DNA of 64,000 nucleotides from Methanothrix sp. (GCA_026394555.1 JAPKXZ010000075.1:1-64000), one strand, 5' to 3'; positions 52,316-61,675 are shown, numbered from the stretch's first letter. Notes: generated by a model not told the origin, from the letters alone. Numbers and translations: made by a program.

Positions 52316-53251
52316 TTACAGATCCACTTTCAGTCCCAGAATGCTCTTCGAGCCGTCAAATACGTCTTTGGCGATCCAGGCGCATCCTTGTGCCGCCGCA
52401 GAGCTGTGCAGAGGCAGTACAGTTCGGCCCAGGAGCTCGTATACGCGCCGGCTCAGCTTTGCGGCGGGGCTACCCGCCAGGAATAGATCCGGCCTCTCCA
52501 CGCCCCGGTCGCGACAGAGGACGAGAAGGGCATTGATCTCCATGGCCGCGAATAATGATAGGGATTCGAGGGCCAAGCTTTCCTCCTCGGGCAGGCATTG
52601 CTCTAAGTTTGCCCGCCCCATCCGGGAGAGAATGCCGCCGCAATTGAAAGCCTGGTTAGCCGTCATCTTCCCGGAATCGACATCTCTTATGGCCTCCACA
52701 TCCAGCGGGCCCTGCATCAGTCCGGGGGCAAAGATGGGAGCGTCAATAGCGGCGACGATCTTTCCCTGCAGCACGGCAAATGTTACGGTGTTGGAGCTGG
52801 CATCGCATACAATGAAGCTGTGGCTTTTGCCCCTAAAAACGCCGTAGGCCAGGCCCACCTTCTCCGGGCTCATGCCGTGGGAGAAGACCTTCAAGCGGGG
52901 ATCGATATCGCTGGCGCGATGAATGCCGGGCAGAAGGATGGCCGGCCAGCCCGAGGCTTGGATGGCCTCAAAGACACGGGTACCGCCGCCCACATGCAGA
53001 CCTGCTCCATCCTGCCGAACCAGGCCGCGGTTAGGTGCATCCTGAAGCCTCACAATCCGGGTTAAGCCGTCTCCCATGGAGTAGCTGAGGGCTACCAGAT
53101 CGACGTTGCCTTGGCCTAAATTCTGAACAATCCGCTCTACAATCTCTTCCGGAGAAAGGCGGCTGGCCTCTTGTCTGGCAAGCATCCAGCAGCGACCCTC
53201 CGGGGTGGCAAATCTTATGGCGGTGGTTCCGTGGTCTACTCCTATGAACAT
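52316..53251 (-). CDS. Methanogenesis marker protein 12
   Basis: This 311-residue protein starts MFIGVDHGTTAIRFATPEG, an ASKHA-type (actin/sugar kinase) phosphate-binding loop. LHVGGGTRVFEAI and FIVCDASSNTVTFAVLQGKI follow. The family is found essentially only in methanogens, and its biochemical role is not known. It stands alone here apart from the short frame that follows it. Confidence 0.85.
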   Translation of the reverse strand: MFIGVDHGTTAIRFATPEGRCWMLARQEASRLSPEEIVERIVQNLGQGNVDLVALSYSMGDGLTRIVRLQDAPNRGLVRQDGAGLHVGGGTRVFEAIQASGWPAILLPGIHRASDIDPRLKVFSHGMSPEKVGLAYGVFRGKSHSFIVCDASSNTVTFAVLQGKIVAAIDAPIFAPGLMQGPLDVEAIRDVDSGKMTANQAFNCGGILSRMGRANLEQCLPEEESLALESLSLFAAMEINALLVLCRDRGVERPDLFLAGSPAAKLSRRVYELLGRTVLPLHSSAAAQGCAWIAKDVFDGSKSILGLKVDL

Positions 53252-53330
53252 TCGATCAGCCCAATGCCAGGATTCCTGGCAGACGGAGTATTTTTGCTAG
53301 GCCTTGATAAGCGTATCCGGCCCGCGGAGA

Positions 53331-53519
53331 TCATTTATCCGAAAGAAGTAGAATTGCCTTATTCAATAGCACAGTGGTATGTATTACCGCATACGATTCC
53401 AGAAGCATGACCTCCCCGGTGTACTCTTCGGTCTCGATGATATCTACCTCTGCAAACTGGGGCTTGCTTGACCTTACCCGTCCTTCAAAGAAAGAAAGGC
53501 TCTCTTTATCTTCATACAG
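53331..53519 (-). pseudogene. Fragment of a second acylphosphatase/coiled-coil protein
   Basis: Immediately after the TGA of the next gene, the same frame is open for 62 codons (ESLSFFEGRVRSSKPQFAEV, then IIETEEYTGEVMLLESYAV). It aligns by eye with the end of the acylphosphatase domain and the start of the coiled region of the adjacent gene (LGAFIDAVSARKPKKADVSG and following). This is the remnant of a tandem duplicate that has lost its front, or the tail of the original gene. Confidence 0.55.
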
Positions 53520-54098
53520 TCAACGCGGTCTGATTCCGATCTTGCTCTTTATCACTCGGATATCCTTTTCCATTCTGCTTAGCCGTTCTGTATTGCTGTG
53601 ATGTACCACGTCATCGCGCAGGTCCCGGATCTCTGCGGTTGTTTCGTCTTGCTTATCCAGCATTTGATCCTGTTTATCCAGCATTTGGTCTTGCTTACCT
53701 AACATTTGATCCAGCTTGCCGATGGTGAGATCCTGCTTATTAAGCATCAAATCCATCTTCCCATTTATGCTCTCGATTGCATCTATGCCCTTGGCAAGCT
53801 GAGAACTCATGGATAGCATCGATGTTCTCACAATAGACGGCACGCGACCCTCGAAAGGCTCACTCCGGATGCCTGACACATCAGCCTTCTTGGGTTTCCT
53901 GGCACTCACAGCATCAATGAACGCTCCCAATTGAGCATCCTCTGCATCTGCTTTGGCGATTACTATCTGTTTGCCGTCTTCTTCTGAATTATGGACCGAG
54001 AACTTTCCGATTTCGAATTCATCGGCCAGAGCGATCAAAAAGGGCCGATATCCTACGCCGTGGACTTTGGGACCAGCAATTACTATTTTTTGTTTCAT
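53520..54098 (-). CDS. Acylphosphatase-like domain fused to a coiled coil
   Basis: In this 192-residue protein, residues 1-75 have the acylphosphatase pattern (KVHGVGYRPFLIAL with the catalytic Arg; the conserved Asn in FSVHNSEEDGKQI). Residues about 95-180 form a coiled coil with seven-residue repeats (QMLGKQDQMLDKQDQMLDKQ). The fusion suggests an oligomeric or scaffolding role rather than simple acyl-phosphate hydrolysis. The substrate is unknown. It stands between marker 12 and cofD with no operon link. Confidence 0.7.
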   Translation of the reverse strand: MKQKIVIAGPKVHGVGYRPFLIALADEFEIGKFSVHNSEEDGKQIVIAKADAEDAQLGAFIDAVSARKPKKADVSGIRSEPFEGRVPSIVRTSMLSMSSQLAKGIDAIESINGKMDLMLNKQDLTIGKLDQMLGKQDQMLDKQDQMLDKQDETTAEIRDLRDDVVHHSNTERLSRMEKDIRVIKSKIGIRPR

Positions 54099-54172
54099 AA
54101 TCCTTTCCCAATAAATTCTTTTAAAGCCTATTTAGCGGTTTCTTCTTATTAGAGCTTCCGCTCTTGCTCGAT

Positions 54173-55066
54173 TCAGGCAGCAGAGATGAGTTCCAGCAAT
54201 TCCTTCGCCACCTTGCCGCTCTCCCTTCTCGTCCTCATGAGCGTGCTCATGCGCTGGCACTCACCCTGGTAGCTGCTCTTTTTGTCCACCAGGAAGAGGT
54301 CTACCTTGCCAAGCATTGATCGCACCCCTTCATCATTGGGGGGGACGTTCATGGCCGTCATGAATTTAGCAGCCGGACCGCTCACCGGCTTATTTCCAAT
54401 GAATGGACTCATGGCCACCACCATTTTGTCCGCCAGCCGCTCGCGCACGCCCTGCAGGGCCAAAATGGGGCCGATGCTGGTGACGGGATTGCTGGGACCG
54501 ATGAGGATGGTGTCTTCCTTTTCCAGCAGATCCAGAAAAGCCTGGCAGGGAAGAGCGGCATCCATACCCGCAAAAAAGAGGTCGCGAACCTCGGGCAACC
54601 CCCGGCGGCCCACCCAGAATTCCTGAAAGTGCATTACTCCTTCCGGGGTAGAAACGACCGTAGAAACAATGTCGTCCGTCATGGGAACGACCCGCTGCTT
54701 CACACCCAGAGATTCGGCCAGGGCCTGTGATGCATGGCTGAGTTTGACCCCCCGGCGAAGCAGCTCGGAGCGAAAGATATGAACGGCTCGATCCCTGTCC
54801 CCTACCTGCAGCTTCTCTTTGATGCCCATCGCGATCAAGGAATCATGGGTGAGGGTCTTGTCGCCCTTTATGCCCCACATTTTCTTCTCATCGATCATAT
54901 CGGCCAGGGTGTAAAGAACTGAATCGAGATCTGGAGTGATGTAGTTCCCGGAGATCCAGAGGTCCTCGGCCGTGTTCACCACCACCGAGAGCTCCTCTGG
55001 CCGCAAAAGCTCCTTTAAGCCTCGGAGAAGCTTGGGTGTGCCCGTGCCGCCGCTCAAAACCAGCAT
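54173..55066 (-). CDS. cofD: 2-phospho-L-lactate transferase
   Basis: This 297-residue enzyme of coenzyme F420 synthesis transfers the lactyl-phosphate unit to Fo. The N-terminal LVLSGGTGTPKLLRGLKEL and the VVNTAEDLWISGNYITPDLD motif are diagnostic, and IGPSNPVTSIGPILALQGVR lies near the middle. It starts next to the ZPR1 gene in a minus-strand run that also contains cofG. Confidence 0.95.
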   Translation of the reverse strand: MLVLSGGTGTPKLLRGLKELLRPEELSVVVNTAEDLWISGNYITPDLDSVLYTLADMIDEKKMWGIKGDKTLTHDSLIAMGIKEKLQVGDRDRAVHIFRSELLRRGVKLSHASQALAESLGVKQRVVPMTDDIVSTVVSTPEGVMHFQEFWVGRRGLPEVRDLFFAGMDAALPCQAFLDLLEKEDTILIGPSNPVTSIGPILALQGVRERLADKMVVAMSPFIGNKPVSGPAAKFMTAMNVPPNDEGVRSMLGKVDLFLVDKKSSYQGECQRMSTLMRTRRESGKVAKELLELISAA

Positions 55067-55651
55067 CTAAAGACCAGCACTTTCGACATCCACGATAATC
55101 ATGCCTGTCTTGAGATGAGCAGCATCTTCATCGGGAAGTGTCGATTTCACAGCTTTTTCATAGTCAATTGCGCTGTTTCCCAGAGGGTCCTCGAGAATGA
55201 GGGTCAGAGGAAACCGGCCGGCTTTGGCAAGGTTGATCTTCTCCAGGATCTCTTCGCCCTTACTGATGCTTTCCGGGCTTTCCGCCTCGCGCGCCGAGCG
55301 AGTGGCAAAGCCCACCACGCCCAGGATCCGGTCAAGGACGCCTTCCACATTGGATATGTACGACTCCGAGGAAAACCCTGGCTCGATGTCCACGCCAAGC
55401 TCCGGGATGCGAAGCGTGCCGCTGGAAGAACGAATCACTCTTGCGTCCAGATCTTCAATGCTTGTCACCGGCAGAGTGAAGCGCACCGGCTCCTTTTGCG
55501 TTAAGAGAATGGTATCGCTGTGTCTAAAGCCGCAGTCACAGATCCCGGCAATGACCATAGTCTCTCCAAAATGAGGTATGTCCACCGTCTCCCAGCAAAA
55601 CTGCATCTGGACAGAGCATACGGGACAGGGCGCGTTTGTGGTTAGATTCAA
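55067..55651 (-). CDS. ZPR1-type zinc-finger protein
   Basis: The 194 residues comprise a zinc finger with four cysteines (CPVCSVQMQFCWE and ICDCGF) and the alpha/beta ZPR1 domain (GFRHSDTIL, IEPGFSSESYISNVEGVLDR). In eukaryotes ZPR1 works with translation factor eEF1A; the archaeal role is not established. It overlaps the SepF-like gene by 4 bp upstream, and cofD follows directly downstream, so the three are co-translated. Confidence 0.88.
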   Translation of the reverse strand: MNLTTNAPCPVCSVQMQFCWETVDIPHFGETMVIAGICDCGFRHSDTILLTQKEPVRFTLPVTSIEDLDARVIRSSSGTLRIPELGVDIEPGFSSESYISNVEGVLDRILGVVGFATRSAREAESPESISKGEEILEKINLAKAGRFPLTLILEDPLGNSAIDYEKAVKSTLPDEDAAHLKTGMIIVDVESAGL

Positions 55652-56013
55652 TCTTTGCTCCCGACCACCTTTTCACGGTCAATCTTTATGCCGCTTGGCA
55701 CTAAAACTATGAGATCATCGCCAATTCCGGCTATATCTCCTGAGACATCTTCCACTGCCTTTTTCAGTTCACCAATGGCCCGGTCTAAAGCAGCTTGATC
55801 CCGCTTCAGTCCGGCGATATCCACCAGGACAATATTGCCTGCATAAATCTCCTGTTTGATCTCGGGCAGAACCTCGACCCTACCCAGCTCCGCTACCCTT
55901 AAGATTATCTCCGGGGAGCCGCTCCCTTCCTCGAACTGACCCAGATCGACCTCTGAGTAATCCTGCTCCTTAGACTTTCCTATGAGCTTGAGCTTTTCCA
56001 GAAATCCAGCCAT
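55648..56013 (-). CDS. sepF: SepF-like cell division protein
   Basis: This is a 121-residue archaeal SepF. The N-terminal amphipathic helix (MAGFLEKLKLIGK) would bind the membrane; the C-terminal domain (EIYAGNIVLVDIAGLKRDQA, GIGDDLIVLVPSGIKI) dimerises and anchors FtsZ. Overlap with the ZPR1 gene is four bases. Confidence 0.85.
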   Translation of the reverse strand: MAGFLEKLKLIGKSKEQDYSEVDLGQFEEGSGSPEIILRVAELGRVEVLPEIKQEIYAGNIVLVDIAGLKRDQAALDRAIGELKKAVEDVSGDIAGIGDDLIVLVPSGIKIDREKVVGSKD

Positions 56014-56048
56014 CTAAAAACCCCGCAAAGGAAATGTGTATTATTATA

Positions 56049-56243
56049 TTACAGGTCCACGAGTTTTAATCCTACCAAGCCCATGGCCACCATGAAGAGC
56101 AGGACGATCAGAGCAAAGCTCGAAGATCTCAGCTCGGCGGGAAGGGCTATTTGTGCCCCCAAAATGAGGACAACCATCAGAAATACGAGGCCAGTACTAA
56201 GGCCAATCTCAAGCCAATTCTTCTTCACAAGTGTACTGTCCAC
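56049..56243 (-). CDS. Small two-helix membrane protein
   Basis: The product is about 64 residues with two hydrophobic helices (IGLSTGLVFLMVVLILGAQI and SFALIVLLFMVAMGLVGLKL). The start is unclear: GTG 56243, just after the cofG stop, or GTG 56228. A longer frame upstream overlaps cofG and is not needed. It lies between cofG and sepF in the same direction and may be part of that transcript. Function unknown. Confidence 0.6.
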   Translation of the reverse strand: MDSTLVKKNWLEIGLSTGLVFLMVVLILGAQIALPAELRSSSFALIVLLFMVAMGLVGLKLVDL

Positions 56244-56248
56244 CCGCC

Positions 56249-57250
56249 TTAGAAGATATACTTTTTCGCCCGAAGACCGTCCTCGTCCGCCAGGAAATCC
56301 ACCAACCATCGGGTTTCATGGCCATGCCAGCCCATAGCAATAAAGCGGGGATAAACGGGCAGCCTCTCTCTCAGGTTATAATCCGAGAGACGGTGGTGCA
56401 ACTCTACTTCATCCGGCCAGGGTCTGTCGGGATTTATGCCGTCCACAGTAACAGGGCTAATTCCTCCCAGATCGGTTGCACCCGCGGCAAGCATGGGACG
56501 CGGGTCCACCAGGTTGGGGGGGACCTGAATGGCCACATCAGGCGGAAGGATCTCGCGTGCCGCTTCTACCGTCCGGCGGATATCCATTATCTCTGGCCGG
56601 GGGGCATTCTCCAGAGCCGTTCCCGATTTAGGATCCAGCGGCTGGATGATGACCTCCTGAATATGACCGAAGACGCTATGCAGATGGGCAATTTTGCGGA
56701 GCGCGTCTATCCGGTCCTGCTGGCTTTCGCCAATGCCCACCATTATGCCTGTAGTGAAAGGAATACGCAGTCTTCCGGCCAGGGCCATGTACTGCAACCT
56801 TAAGTCTGGCCTCTTTCCCGGCGACTGTGCATGTGCATCCAGCCGGGCAGTCGTCTCCAGCATCAGCCCCATAGAGGCGTTATACGGCTGCAAGCGCCGC
56901 AGATCTTCTTCTCCCAGCAGGCCGGCATTGCTATGGGGCAAGAGTCCAAACTCAAGGGCAAGCTCGCATAGCTCCACCAAATAGTCCATTAGATCCGCGA
57001 CGCCGGCATTGGCCAGGATGCTCTCAAAGCCCAAGACGGACCCGGGGCTCTCTCCCATTGTAAAAAGCGCCTCGCTGCATCCACATAGAGCGCCCTGTTC
57101 CAGCAGATGCAGCGCTTTTGATCTGGAAAGCAAATGGGCGTCTTTTGGTTCCTTTCGAAAAGAGCAGTAGCCGCAGCGATTCCTACAGAGGTTTGTCACG
57201 GGAAGAAAAATATTTTTGGAGTAGGTGAGTGTTTTCATCTTACTATTCAT
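56249..57250 (-). CDS. cofG: Fo synthase subunit 1 (7,8-didemethyl-8-hydroxy-5-deazariboflavin synthase, CofG)
   Basis: This 333-residue radical SAM enzyme helps make the Fo chromophore of F420. The cluster motif CRNRCGYC gives Cys22, Cys26 and Cys29, followed by the SAM and substrate regions ([33 protein letters not shown]). CofH is not in the window. It starts 3 bp after UPF0179. Confidence 0.94.
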   Translation of the reverse strand: MNSKMKTLTYSKNIFLPVTNLCRNRCGYCSFRKEPKDAHLLSRSKALHLLEQGALCGCSEALFTMGESPGSVLGFESILANAGVADLMDYLVELCELALEFGLLPHSNAGLLGEEDLRRLQPYNASMGLMLETTARLDAHAQSPGKRPDLRLQYMALAGRLRIPFTTGIMVGIGESQQDRIDALRKIAHLHSVFGHIQEVIIQPLDPKSGTALENAPRPEIMDIRRTVEAAREILPPDVAIQVPPNLVDPRPMLAAGATDLGGISPVTVDGINPDRPWPDEVELHHRLSDYNLRERLPVYPRFIAMGWHGHETRWLVDFLADEDGLRAKKYIF

Positions 57251-57253
57251 AAC

Positions 57254-57703
57254 CTAACGACGAAACTCCACCAGCTTCAAGACATTTCCCAGCGGGCAGT
57301 CTTCAGGAGCCTCGCCTACTATATCCACAATAGTGCATCTTTCCCCATCTTTCAGTCCCGATGGGTGGCACATATCGTACATGCTGCATTCGGGATCATC
57401 GCATTTCATGGCTTCAAAGACTATTTTGGAACCGGGAAATGCTTTTCTGGCGTCAAAGGCCGCAATAATGGGGCTCTCCGCCACTTCAACCGCCCGCACT
57501 CCAGCCTCGTGTATGGGACACTCGTGAACCAGCTCTCCGCGGGTCCCCAATATCCGGTAGCGCCTGCTCGGCTCCAGGTTGATGCACGTGTTTCTAAGCT
57601 TACATGTCTCACATTCCGGTGTGGGGCCCACGAAGGTGAACTCCAGGCCAATGCTGGCAAGTTTCGTTCCAATCAGCGTAATTTGTGTGGATGCCTCGGA
57701 CAT
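57254..57703 (-). CDS. UPF0179 family protein
   Basis: This is a 149-residue archaeal protein with four conserved cysteine pairs ([10 protein letters not shown] near 31-40; [12 protein letters not shown] near 101-112) that could bind a metal or Fe-S cluster. The family is conserved in euryarchaea without known function. It directly precedes cofG, so a role near F420 or iron-sulfur enzymes is possible but not shown. Confidence 0.85.
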   Translation of the reverse strand: MSEASTQITLIGTKLASIGLEFTFVGPTPECETCKLRNTCINLEPSRRYRILGTRGELVHECPIHEAGVRAVEVAESPIIAAFDARKAFPGSKIVFEAMKCDDPECSMYDMCHPSGLKDGERCTIVDIVGEAPEDCPLGNVLKLVEFRR

Positions 57704-57737
57704 AGTTCATTCTCCTTTTTTCATGATTATTATTATC

Positions 57738-58787
57738 TTAGATTATTCCCGTCGCTTCAGCCGCTTTGGTCGCCGCCATTCTGTTCAGGCCAAAATCCAG
57801 TATGGTATAGCGTTCCGGTCGAATCTCGTGGGCACTGACCAGGGCAGAGATCACGCTATCTGCATCCAAACCTGCTTCTGCCGCGGAGATGGGTGCGCCT
57901 ACCATTGCCAGTGCCCTTTTTATCATCTTCCAGTCCCCGCCATGCAGATACATCATCATAATGGTGCCCAGACCGCAAAGCTCGCCATGCAGAGCCCTTC
58001 CTGGAGCAATTTTGTTCATGGCATGAGCGAACTTGTGCTCCGAGCCGCTGGCTGGACGCGACGATCCGGCTATGCTCATGGCCACTCCGCTGGATATCAG
58101 GGCTTTGATTACAATCCTTGCCGATTCCTCCCGGCCCGGTCGAATATCTGCCGCAAGCTCAACGATCATGCGCGCCGTCATGCCGGAGAGGGCAGCGGCA
58201 TATTCACTGTACTCCTCATTATGCAGGCGATGGGCCAGTTGCCAGTCCAAAATGGCAGTGTAGTTGGAGATGATGTCGCCGCATCCGGCAGCCAGTAGCC
58301 GCGCCGGAGCCTGGGATATTATCTTGCTGTCGGCAACTATGGCCAGCGGGGAATGCGCTTTGATGGAAGTGGTCTCCCCGTTGACCGTCAAGGAGGCCTG
58401 AGAGGAGCAGATGCCGTCATGCGAAGCGGCAGTGGGCACAGACAAAAACGGCACACAAACCCCAAGTGATGCGAGCTTGGCAATGTCTATCGATCTGCCG
58501 CCTCCGGCACCGATAAGAAAACCTGCCCCCATCTCCCGCGCCAAACGCTCTGCGCGACCTACCTCTTCCAACTTGGAGGCGCTGCAAATGAGGGTCTCTG
58601 GCTCGTATCCGCCGTCCTCTAAGAGCTCAAAGATGGCCTTTCCCATCACGTCCAAGGTACGCGGGCCGGTGATGATAAGAGCACGCCCTTTGAGTTGCAG
58701 GCTGGTGCAGATCTCGGATAGCTCCAGTATCACGCCACTACCTACCGCTACGATGCGCGGGAGTTCCATCCACCTAGATCCGACCAT
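57738..58787 (-). CDS. egsA: sn-Glycerol-1-phosphate dehydrogenase
   Basis: This 349-residue enzyme makes the archaeal glycerol backbone stereoisomer from dihydroxyacetone phosphate with NAD(P)H. The dinucleotide loop GAGGGRSIDIAK and the metal-site regions VPTAASHDGI, SGSEHKFAHAM and RALHGELCGLGT are present. It stands alone and is oriented like the cofG run. Confidence 0.94.
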   Translation of the reverse strand: MVGSRWMELPRIVAVGSGVILELSEICTSLQLKGRALIITGPRTLDVMGKAIFELLEDGGYEPETLICSASKLEEVGRAERLAREMGAGFLIGAGGGRSIDIAKLASLGVCVPFLSVPTAASHDGICSSQASLTVNGETTSIKAHSPLAIVADSKIISQAPARLLAAGCGDIISNYTAILDWQLAHRLHNEEYSEYAAALSGMTARMIVELAADIRPGREESARIVIKALISSGVAMSIAGSSRPASGSEHKFAHAMNKIAPGRALHGELCGLGTIMMMYLHGGDWKMIKRALAMVGAPISAAEAGLDADSVISALVSAHEIRPERYTILDFGLNRMAATKAAEATGII

Positions 58788-58852
58788 TGCCTTCTCACCA
58801 GCGAAAAACAGGCTAAGATGTAGTTGGTCTATGGCGATATAAAATCATATCC

Positions 58853-59611
58853 TTAACAAGTCACTATTTCAGAGGAGAGGTCGCAGAGTATGCGATCTCT
58901 TATGATATTGACCTCGGAGCTGGTTCTGTTGCGGGGGCGAGGAAGTGGGATCTTTATGATATCCTTAATTCTCCCCGGCCGGGCGGACATGATCACGATG
59001 CGATCCGCGAGGTATATGGCCTCATCAACGCTGTGGGTGACAAAGACCACTGTCTTTCTCTCCTCATGCCAGATGCGCAGAAGTTCGGACTGCATGATGT
59101 TGCGCGTCTGAGCGTCCAGGGCTCCAAAGGGCTCATCCATGAGCAGAGCCTTGGGATGATTGACCAGAGCCCGAGCGATGGCCACTCGCTGTTTCATGCC
59201 TCCGGACAGCTCATGCGGATAGCGCGTCTCAAAACGCTCCAGTCCCACCATCTTTAGATACTGGCGGCCCTGGGCCAAGCGCTCCAGAGAGGGTACGCCC
59301 CTCAATTCCAGGCCGAAGACGATGTTATCGATGACCGTTCGCCAGGGAAATAACGAGTACTCCTGGAAGACCATGCCTCTCTCCGGGCCGGGGCCGATTA
59401 TGGGTTCGCCATCAAGAGTTACGGTGCCCCTCGTCGCCTCCTCAAGGCCCGCCACTATGCGCAGCAGCGTGGTCTTGCCGCAGCCGGAGGGGCCGATGAA
59501 GCAGACGAACTCATTCTCCTCTATCTCCAGGTTAATATCCTGCAGGGCCACCATCTCTTTTCCGTCCGCGAAAAATTGCTTGGATACGCCCTTGATCTCC
59601 AGCAGAGCCAT
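58853..59611 (-). CDS. ABC transporter ATPase, nitrate/taurine type
   Basis: The 252-residue ATPase shows Walker [15 protein letters not shown]-loop region [13 protein letters not shown], signature [15 protein letters not shown] and Walker [14 protein letters not shown]. It is of the NitT/TauT class for anions such as nitrate, sulfonates or molybdate. No permease or binding-protein gene adjoins it in the window, so its partners are elsewhere or lost. Confidence 0.9.
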   Translation of the reverse strand: MALLEIKGVSKQFFADGKEMVALQDINLEIEENEFVCFIGPSGCGKTTLLRIVAGLEEATRGTVTLDGEPIIGPGPERGMVFQEYSLFPWRTVIDNIVFGLELRGVPSLERLAQGRQYLKMVGLERFETRYPHELSGGMKQRVAIARALVNHPKALLMDEPFGALDAQTRNIMQSELLRIWHEERKTVVFVTHSVDEAIYLADRIVIMSARPGRIKDIIKIPLPRPRNRTSSEVNIIRDRILCDLSSEIVTC

Positions 59612-59776
59612 TCAATGCGTTGTATCGTGGCGGGTAGCTATAGATCTTTCCGTTCAGGAAGAATCACTTCGCAGTGATTGGCTCCTCCTAAAAGGGCGCT
59701 GTGGATCAGGATATTTACGACACCATTAGTCGAGGCATGAAAGTCTTGTTAGAAGTTCTGACGAGGAGATTCACAA

Positions 59777-60502
59777 TTGACGAGGCCGCTAAACACGCAC
59801 CAAAAGATTAATTATCTCATCTTGCCGTTAAGATTTTTATTGAAATGCAATTTGCTCTGTCTAATCGTCATCGGATTTGAGGTCTTAGCGTTGGTAGCGG
59901 GCTTTTTCTACAGTGTTACAGCGGCAGATTATAGCCCGAATGTACCCTATTTTACTCCTGCCTATGATATTAGGCACCCTATAAATGAGAGGCATTTTGC
60001 AGATATGGGATTTCTCTACGATGAGTCATCAACGGTAAGGGGTTCGGGGGAGATTTCCATCAAAGGATCATTTCACGATTATGCAGTTGATTCTAGCGGC
60101 TGGATGAAAGGTTCTGGATCAATCAACTTCGAATCTCTACGAAACATGAATAAGGTTGGCAGAGAGGTCGACTTCTCCCAGAAGGCGGATCTGGTTTTTA
60201 CTGGCGGACAACTCAAGAATAGGAAGAGCCTGAAACTGCCACTATTCGAAAAAGGTATTGGCGCCAGTGTGAGCGAGAGGTTCAATCTAAGTCATGTGGA
60301 TAAGAGTGAGTCTAGTGAGGTGCGGTCCATTAACCGTTTCAATAATACCATGGTTTATGACACGGCACTGGCCTATGAAGGCCTCTGGAATTTCAGGAAC
60401 ATGCGAGGCTGGTCGATCAATATGAATAGAAGTGATCAGTCCTATTCGGGGTCTTTCCAAACTCAAAAGAGGATTGAGTTCGATGATTCTGCCCGAACTT
60501 AG
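59777..60502 (+). CDS. Secreted protein of the 13-kb paralogue family
   Basis: The 241 residues begin with a long hydrophobic stretch (about 24-46), then a mature part rich in Ser/Gly strands (GSGEISIKGSFHDYAVDSSG) that ends SGSFQTQKRIEFDDSART. The end matches the pattern of the exported protein at 13357-14157. It starts at TTG 59777. Sequons (NRSDQS, FNNTM) suggest a glycosylated surface protein. Two orphan IS right ends lie downstream. Confidence 0.6.
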   Translation: MTRPLNTHQKINYLILPLRFLLKCNLLCLIVIGFEVLALVAGFFYSVTAADYSPNVPYFTPAYDIRHPINERHFADMGFLYDESSTVRGSGEISIKGSFHDYAVDSSGWMKGSGSINFESLRNMNKVGREVDFSQKADLVFTGGQLKNRKSLKLPLFEKGIGASVSERFNLSHVDKSESSEVRSINRFNNTMVYDTALAYEGLWNFRNMRGWSINMNRSDQSYSGSFQTQKRIEFDDSART

Positions 60503-60559
60503 CATTCCTATTGCAGTCGTGATCGAGCAACACCATCGCTTTAAAATGCCTTCAACTCG

Positions 60560-60600
60560 TTGCCCAAGGAGTCCCCATCCTTTAGGGTGGGGAGGAATTG
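60560..60600 (+). mobile_element. Orphan IS605 right end (same type as at 665-687)
   Basis: The 23-base core at 60575-60597 is identical to the tnpB right end at 665-687, and the flanking GGAG/GGAA bases agree. No tnpB or tnpA coding sequence adjoins it. It is a solo end left by a decayed or abortive insertion, and may still specify an omega-RNA-like scaffold if transcribed. Confidence 0.75.
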
Positions 60601-60836
60601 GGCGGTCCCGTGAAGTATTTATGCTCACAAAACCATCTCCTGATTACGTTCTTGTGTGCCGCAAGGCACAACCTGAAATGCATTTGAGGGGAGAACTGTA
60701 TTAGGGCCGCCTCGACCATTCTGAAATGGCTCGACGTATCTTGCAAATCTGCGTCAACCGGCCTATTGTCGTCCGTTGTTGGTCTGAACCCAACCGTCTT
60801 AAGAGGGACCACCCTCCTAACGAAAACTGGAACGGC

Positions 60837-60882
60837 AAGCCACCTCCTTCAGGGGGTGGTCAGGGGGTGGTAGTTGACCGAA
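60837..60882 (+). mobile_element. Second orphan IS605-like right end
   Basis: AAGCCACCTCCTTCAGGG followed by GGTGGTCAGGGGGTGGTAGTTGAC makes a hairpin of the kind found at right ends of other IS605-family elements (CCTCCTTCAGG core, GTTGAC end). No transposase gene is linked. The stretch 60503-60937 contains these two ends and no gene I can support. Confidence 0.55.
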
Positions 60883-60937
60883 AATCCCAACCAATCTATC
60901 GAAGGGCTTTTAACCGCAGACTCCAACCGGTCAGCCT

Positions 60938-61384
60938 ATGGGGATTAGTATCAAGCATACGATTCTGTTTCTGGTGGTCATGTCTTGCGTCTTCATCCAT
61001 CTTCCTCAGGCAAAAGGTGGCTGCGCTGGAGGATGTGCCGTCTCCAGCAGCGGAGTTTCTTCATCCAGCTTCATGGCCGATCCGGCAGCCAACATGGACA
61101 TGTCCAGCTTTGATGAGTTTGTCAGGGACAATCTTGGCGGCAACCCCCAAACTACATTACAGGCAAAATCGTCCTTGCAGGATAAGCCATTAAACATCAA
61201 TTCATCCCTTAACCAAACCAGCAATGGCAATGCAAGTCAGACCAGCCTTGTAGTTCGCCCTGTAATCAATAGCCTGGAAAACACAACATCCGATAATGGG
61301 ACAGTTAAATTGGGTGCTTTTGGAATGCAGGACAAGAGATTATCAAATCTGGCTTTTGCTGCTTTCAATAATAATATGTTCTAA
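60938..61384 (+). CDS. Small secreted protein, sequon-rich
   Basis: The product has 148 residues: a signal peptide (hydrophobic about 8-22), a cysteine pair directly after it (GGCAGGCAVSSS), then an Asn/Ser-rich low-complexity region (NINSSLNQTSNGNASQTSL) with several glycosylation sequons. It is likely exported and may be lipid-linked through a cysteine. No family is recognised. It is an orphan in the accessory region. Confidence 0.6.
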   Translation: MGISIKHTILFLVVMSCVFIHLPQAKGGCAGGCAVSSSGVSSSSFMADPAANMDMSSFDEFVRDNLGGNPQTTLQAKSSLQDKPLNINSSLNQTSNGNASQTSLVVRPVINSLENTTSDNGTVKLGAFGMQDKRLSNLAFAAFNNNMF

Positions 61385-61417
61385 GCTTAATATTTAGAGT
61401 TGACGAAGATGGCCGGA

Positions 61418-61452
61418 ACGCCCGCACGTCAGGGGGGCCGGAGGCCCGCTTG
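61418..61452. repeat. GC-rich hairpin repeat, copy 1
   Basis: Shares the core CAGGGGGGCCGGAGGCCCG and flanking ACGC-CACG bases with copy 2 at 61993-62027. The core folds as GGGCC-GGA-GGCCC. Followed closely by CGCTTGCGGTCGAGCG, which recurs at 63652-63667. Confidence 0.75.
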
Positions 61453-61486
61453 AGCGGCTGCGCTTGCGGTCGAGCGATTCACTTGC

Positions 61487-61675
61487 TTGCGGCTTTGTGG
61501 GTGCCTGAAGGATGCCATCGATATCTATGACCACATTAGATTTGAAGGAGATGAAAGAGGCAAGTCGAGTGTGCTTTTCGCAATTTGGTATCTAATAGAT
61601 GTCGCCTCTGGTATCAAGCTTCAGAATAAGGATCAACTTTTTCTTGATGTGCGCGAGGAAGCGATAATAGAATAG
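61487..61675 (+). CDS. Hypothetical protein, possibly a 5'-truncated remnant
   Basis: The open frame gives up to 62 residues with gene-like composition (DAIDIYDHIRFEGDERGKSS, AIWYLIDVASGIKLQ, LFLDVREEAIIE). No clear ribosome-binding site exists, and the frame begins right after the GC-rich repeat at 61418-61476, so the repeat may have replaced the front of the gene. No family is recognised. Confidence 0.4.
   Translation: MRLCGCLKDAIDIYDHIRFEGDERGKSSVLFAIWYLIDVASGIKLQNKDQLFLDVREEAIIE

Noticed and set aside
53520-53522. Read-through or recoding of the TGA after the acylphosphatase/coiled-coil gene
   Set aside because: No selenocysteine-type hairpin or pattern is visible, and the downstream part resembles a duplicated segment, so duplication and decay is simpler.
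56244-56309. Longer start for the small membrane protein between cofG and sepF
   Set aside because: The extra residues overlap cofG coding sequence and are polar, Gly/Arg-rich shadow sequence.
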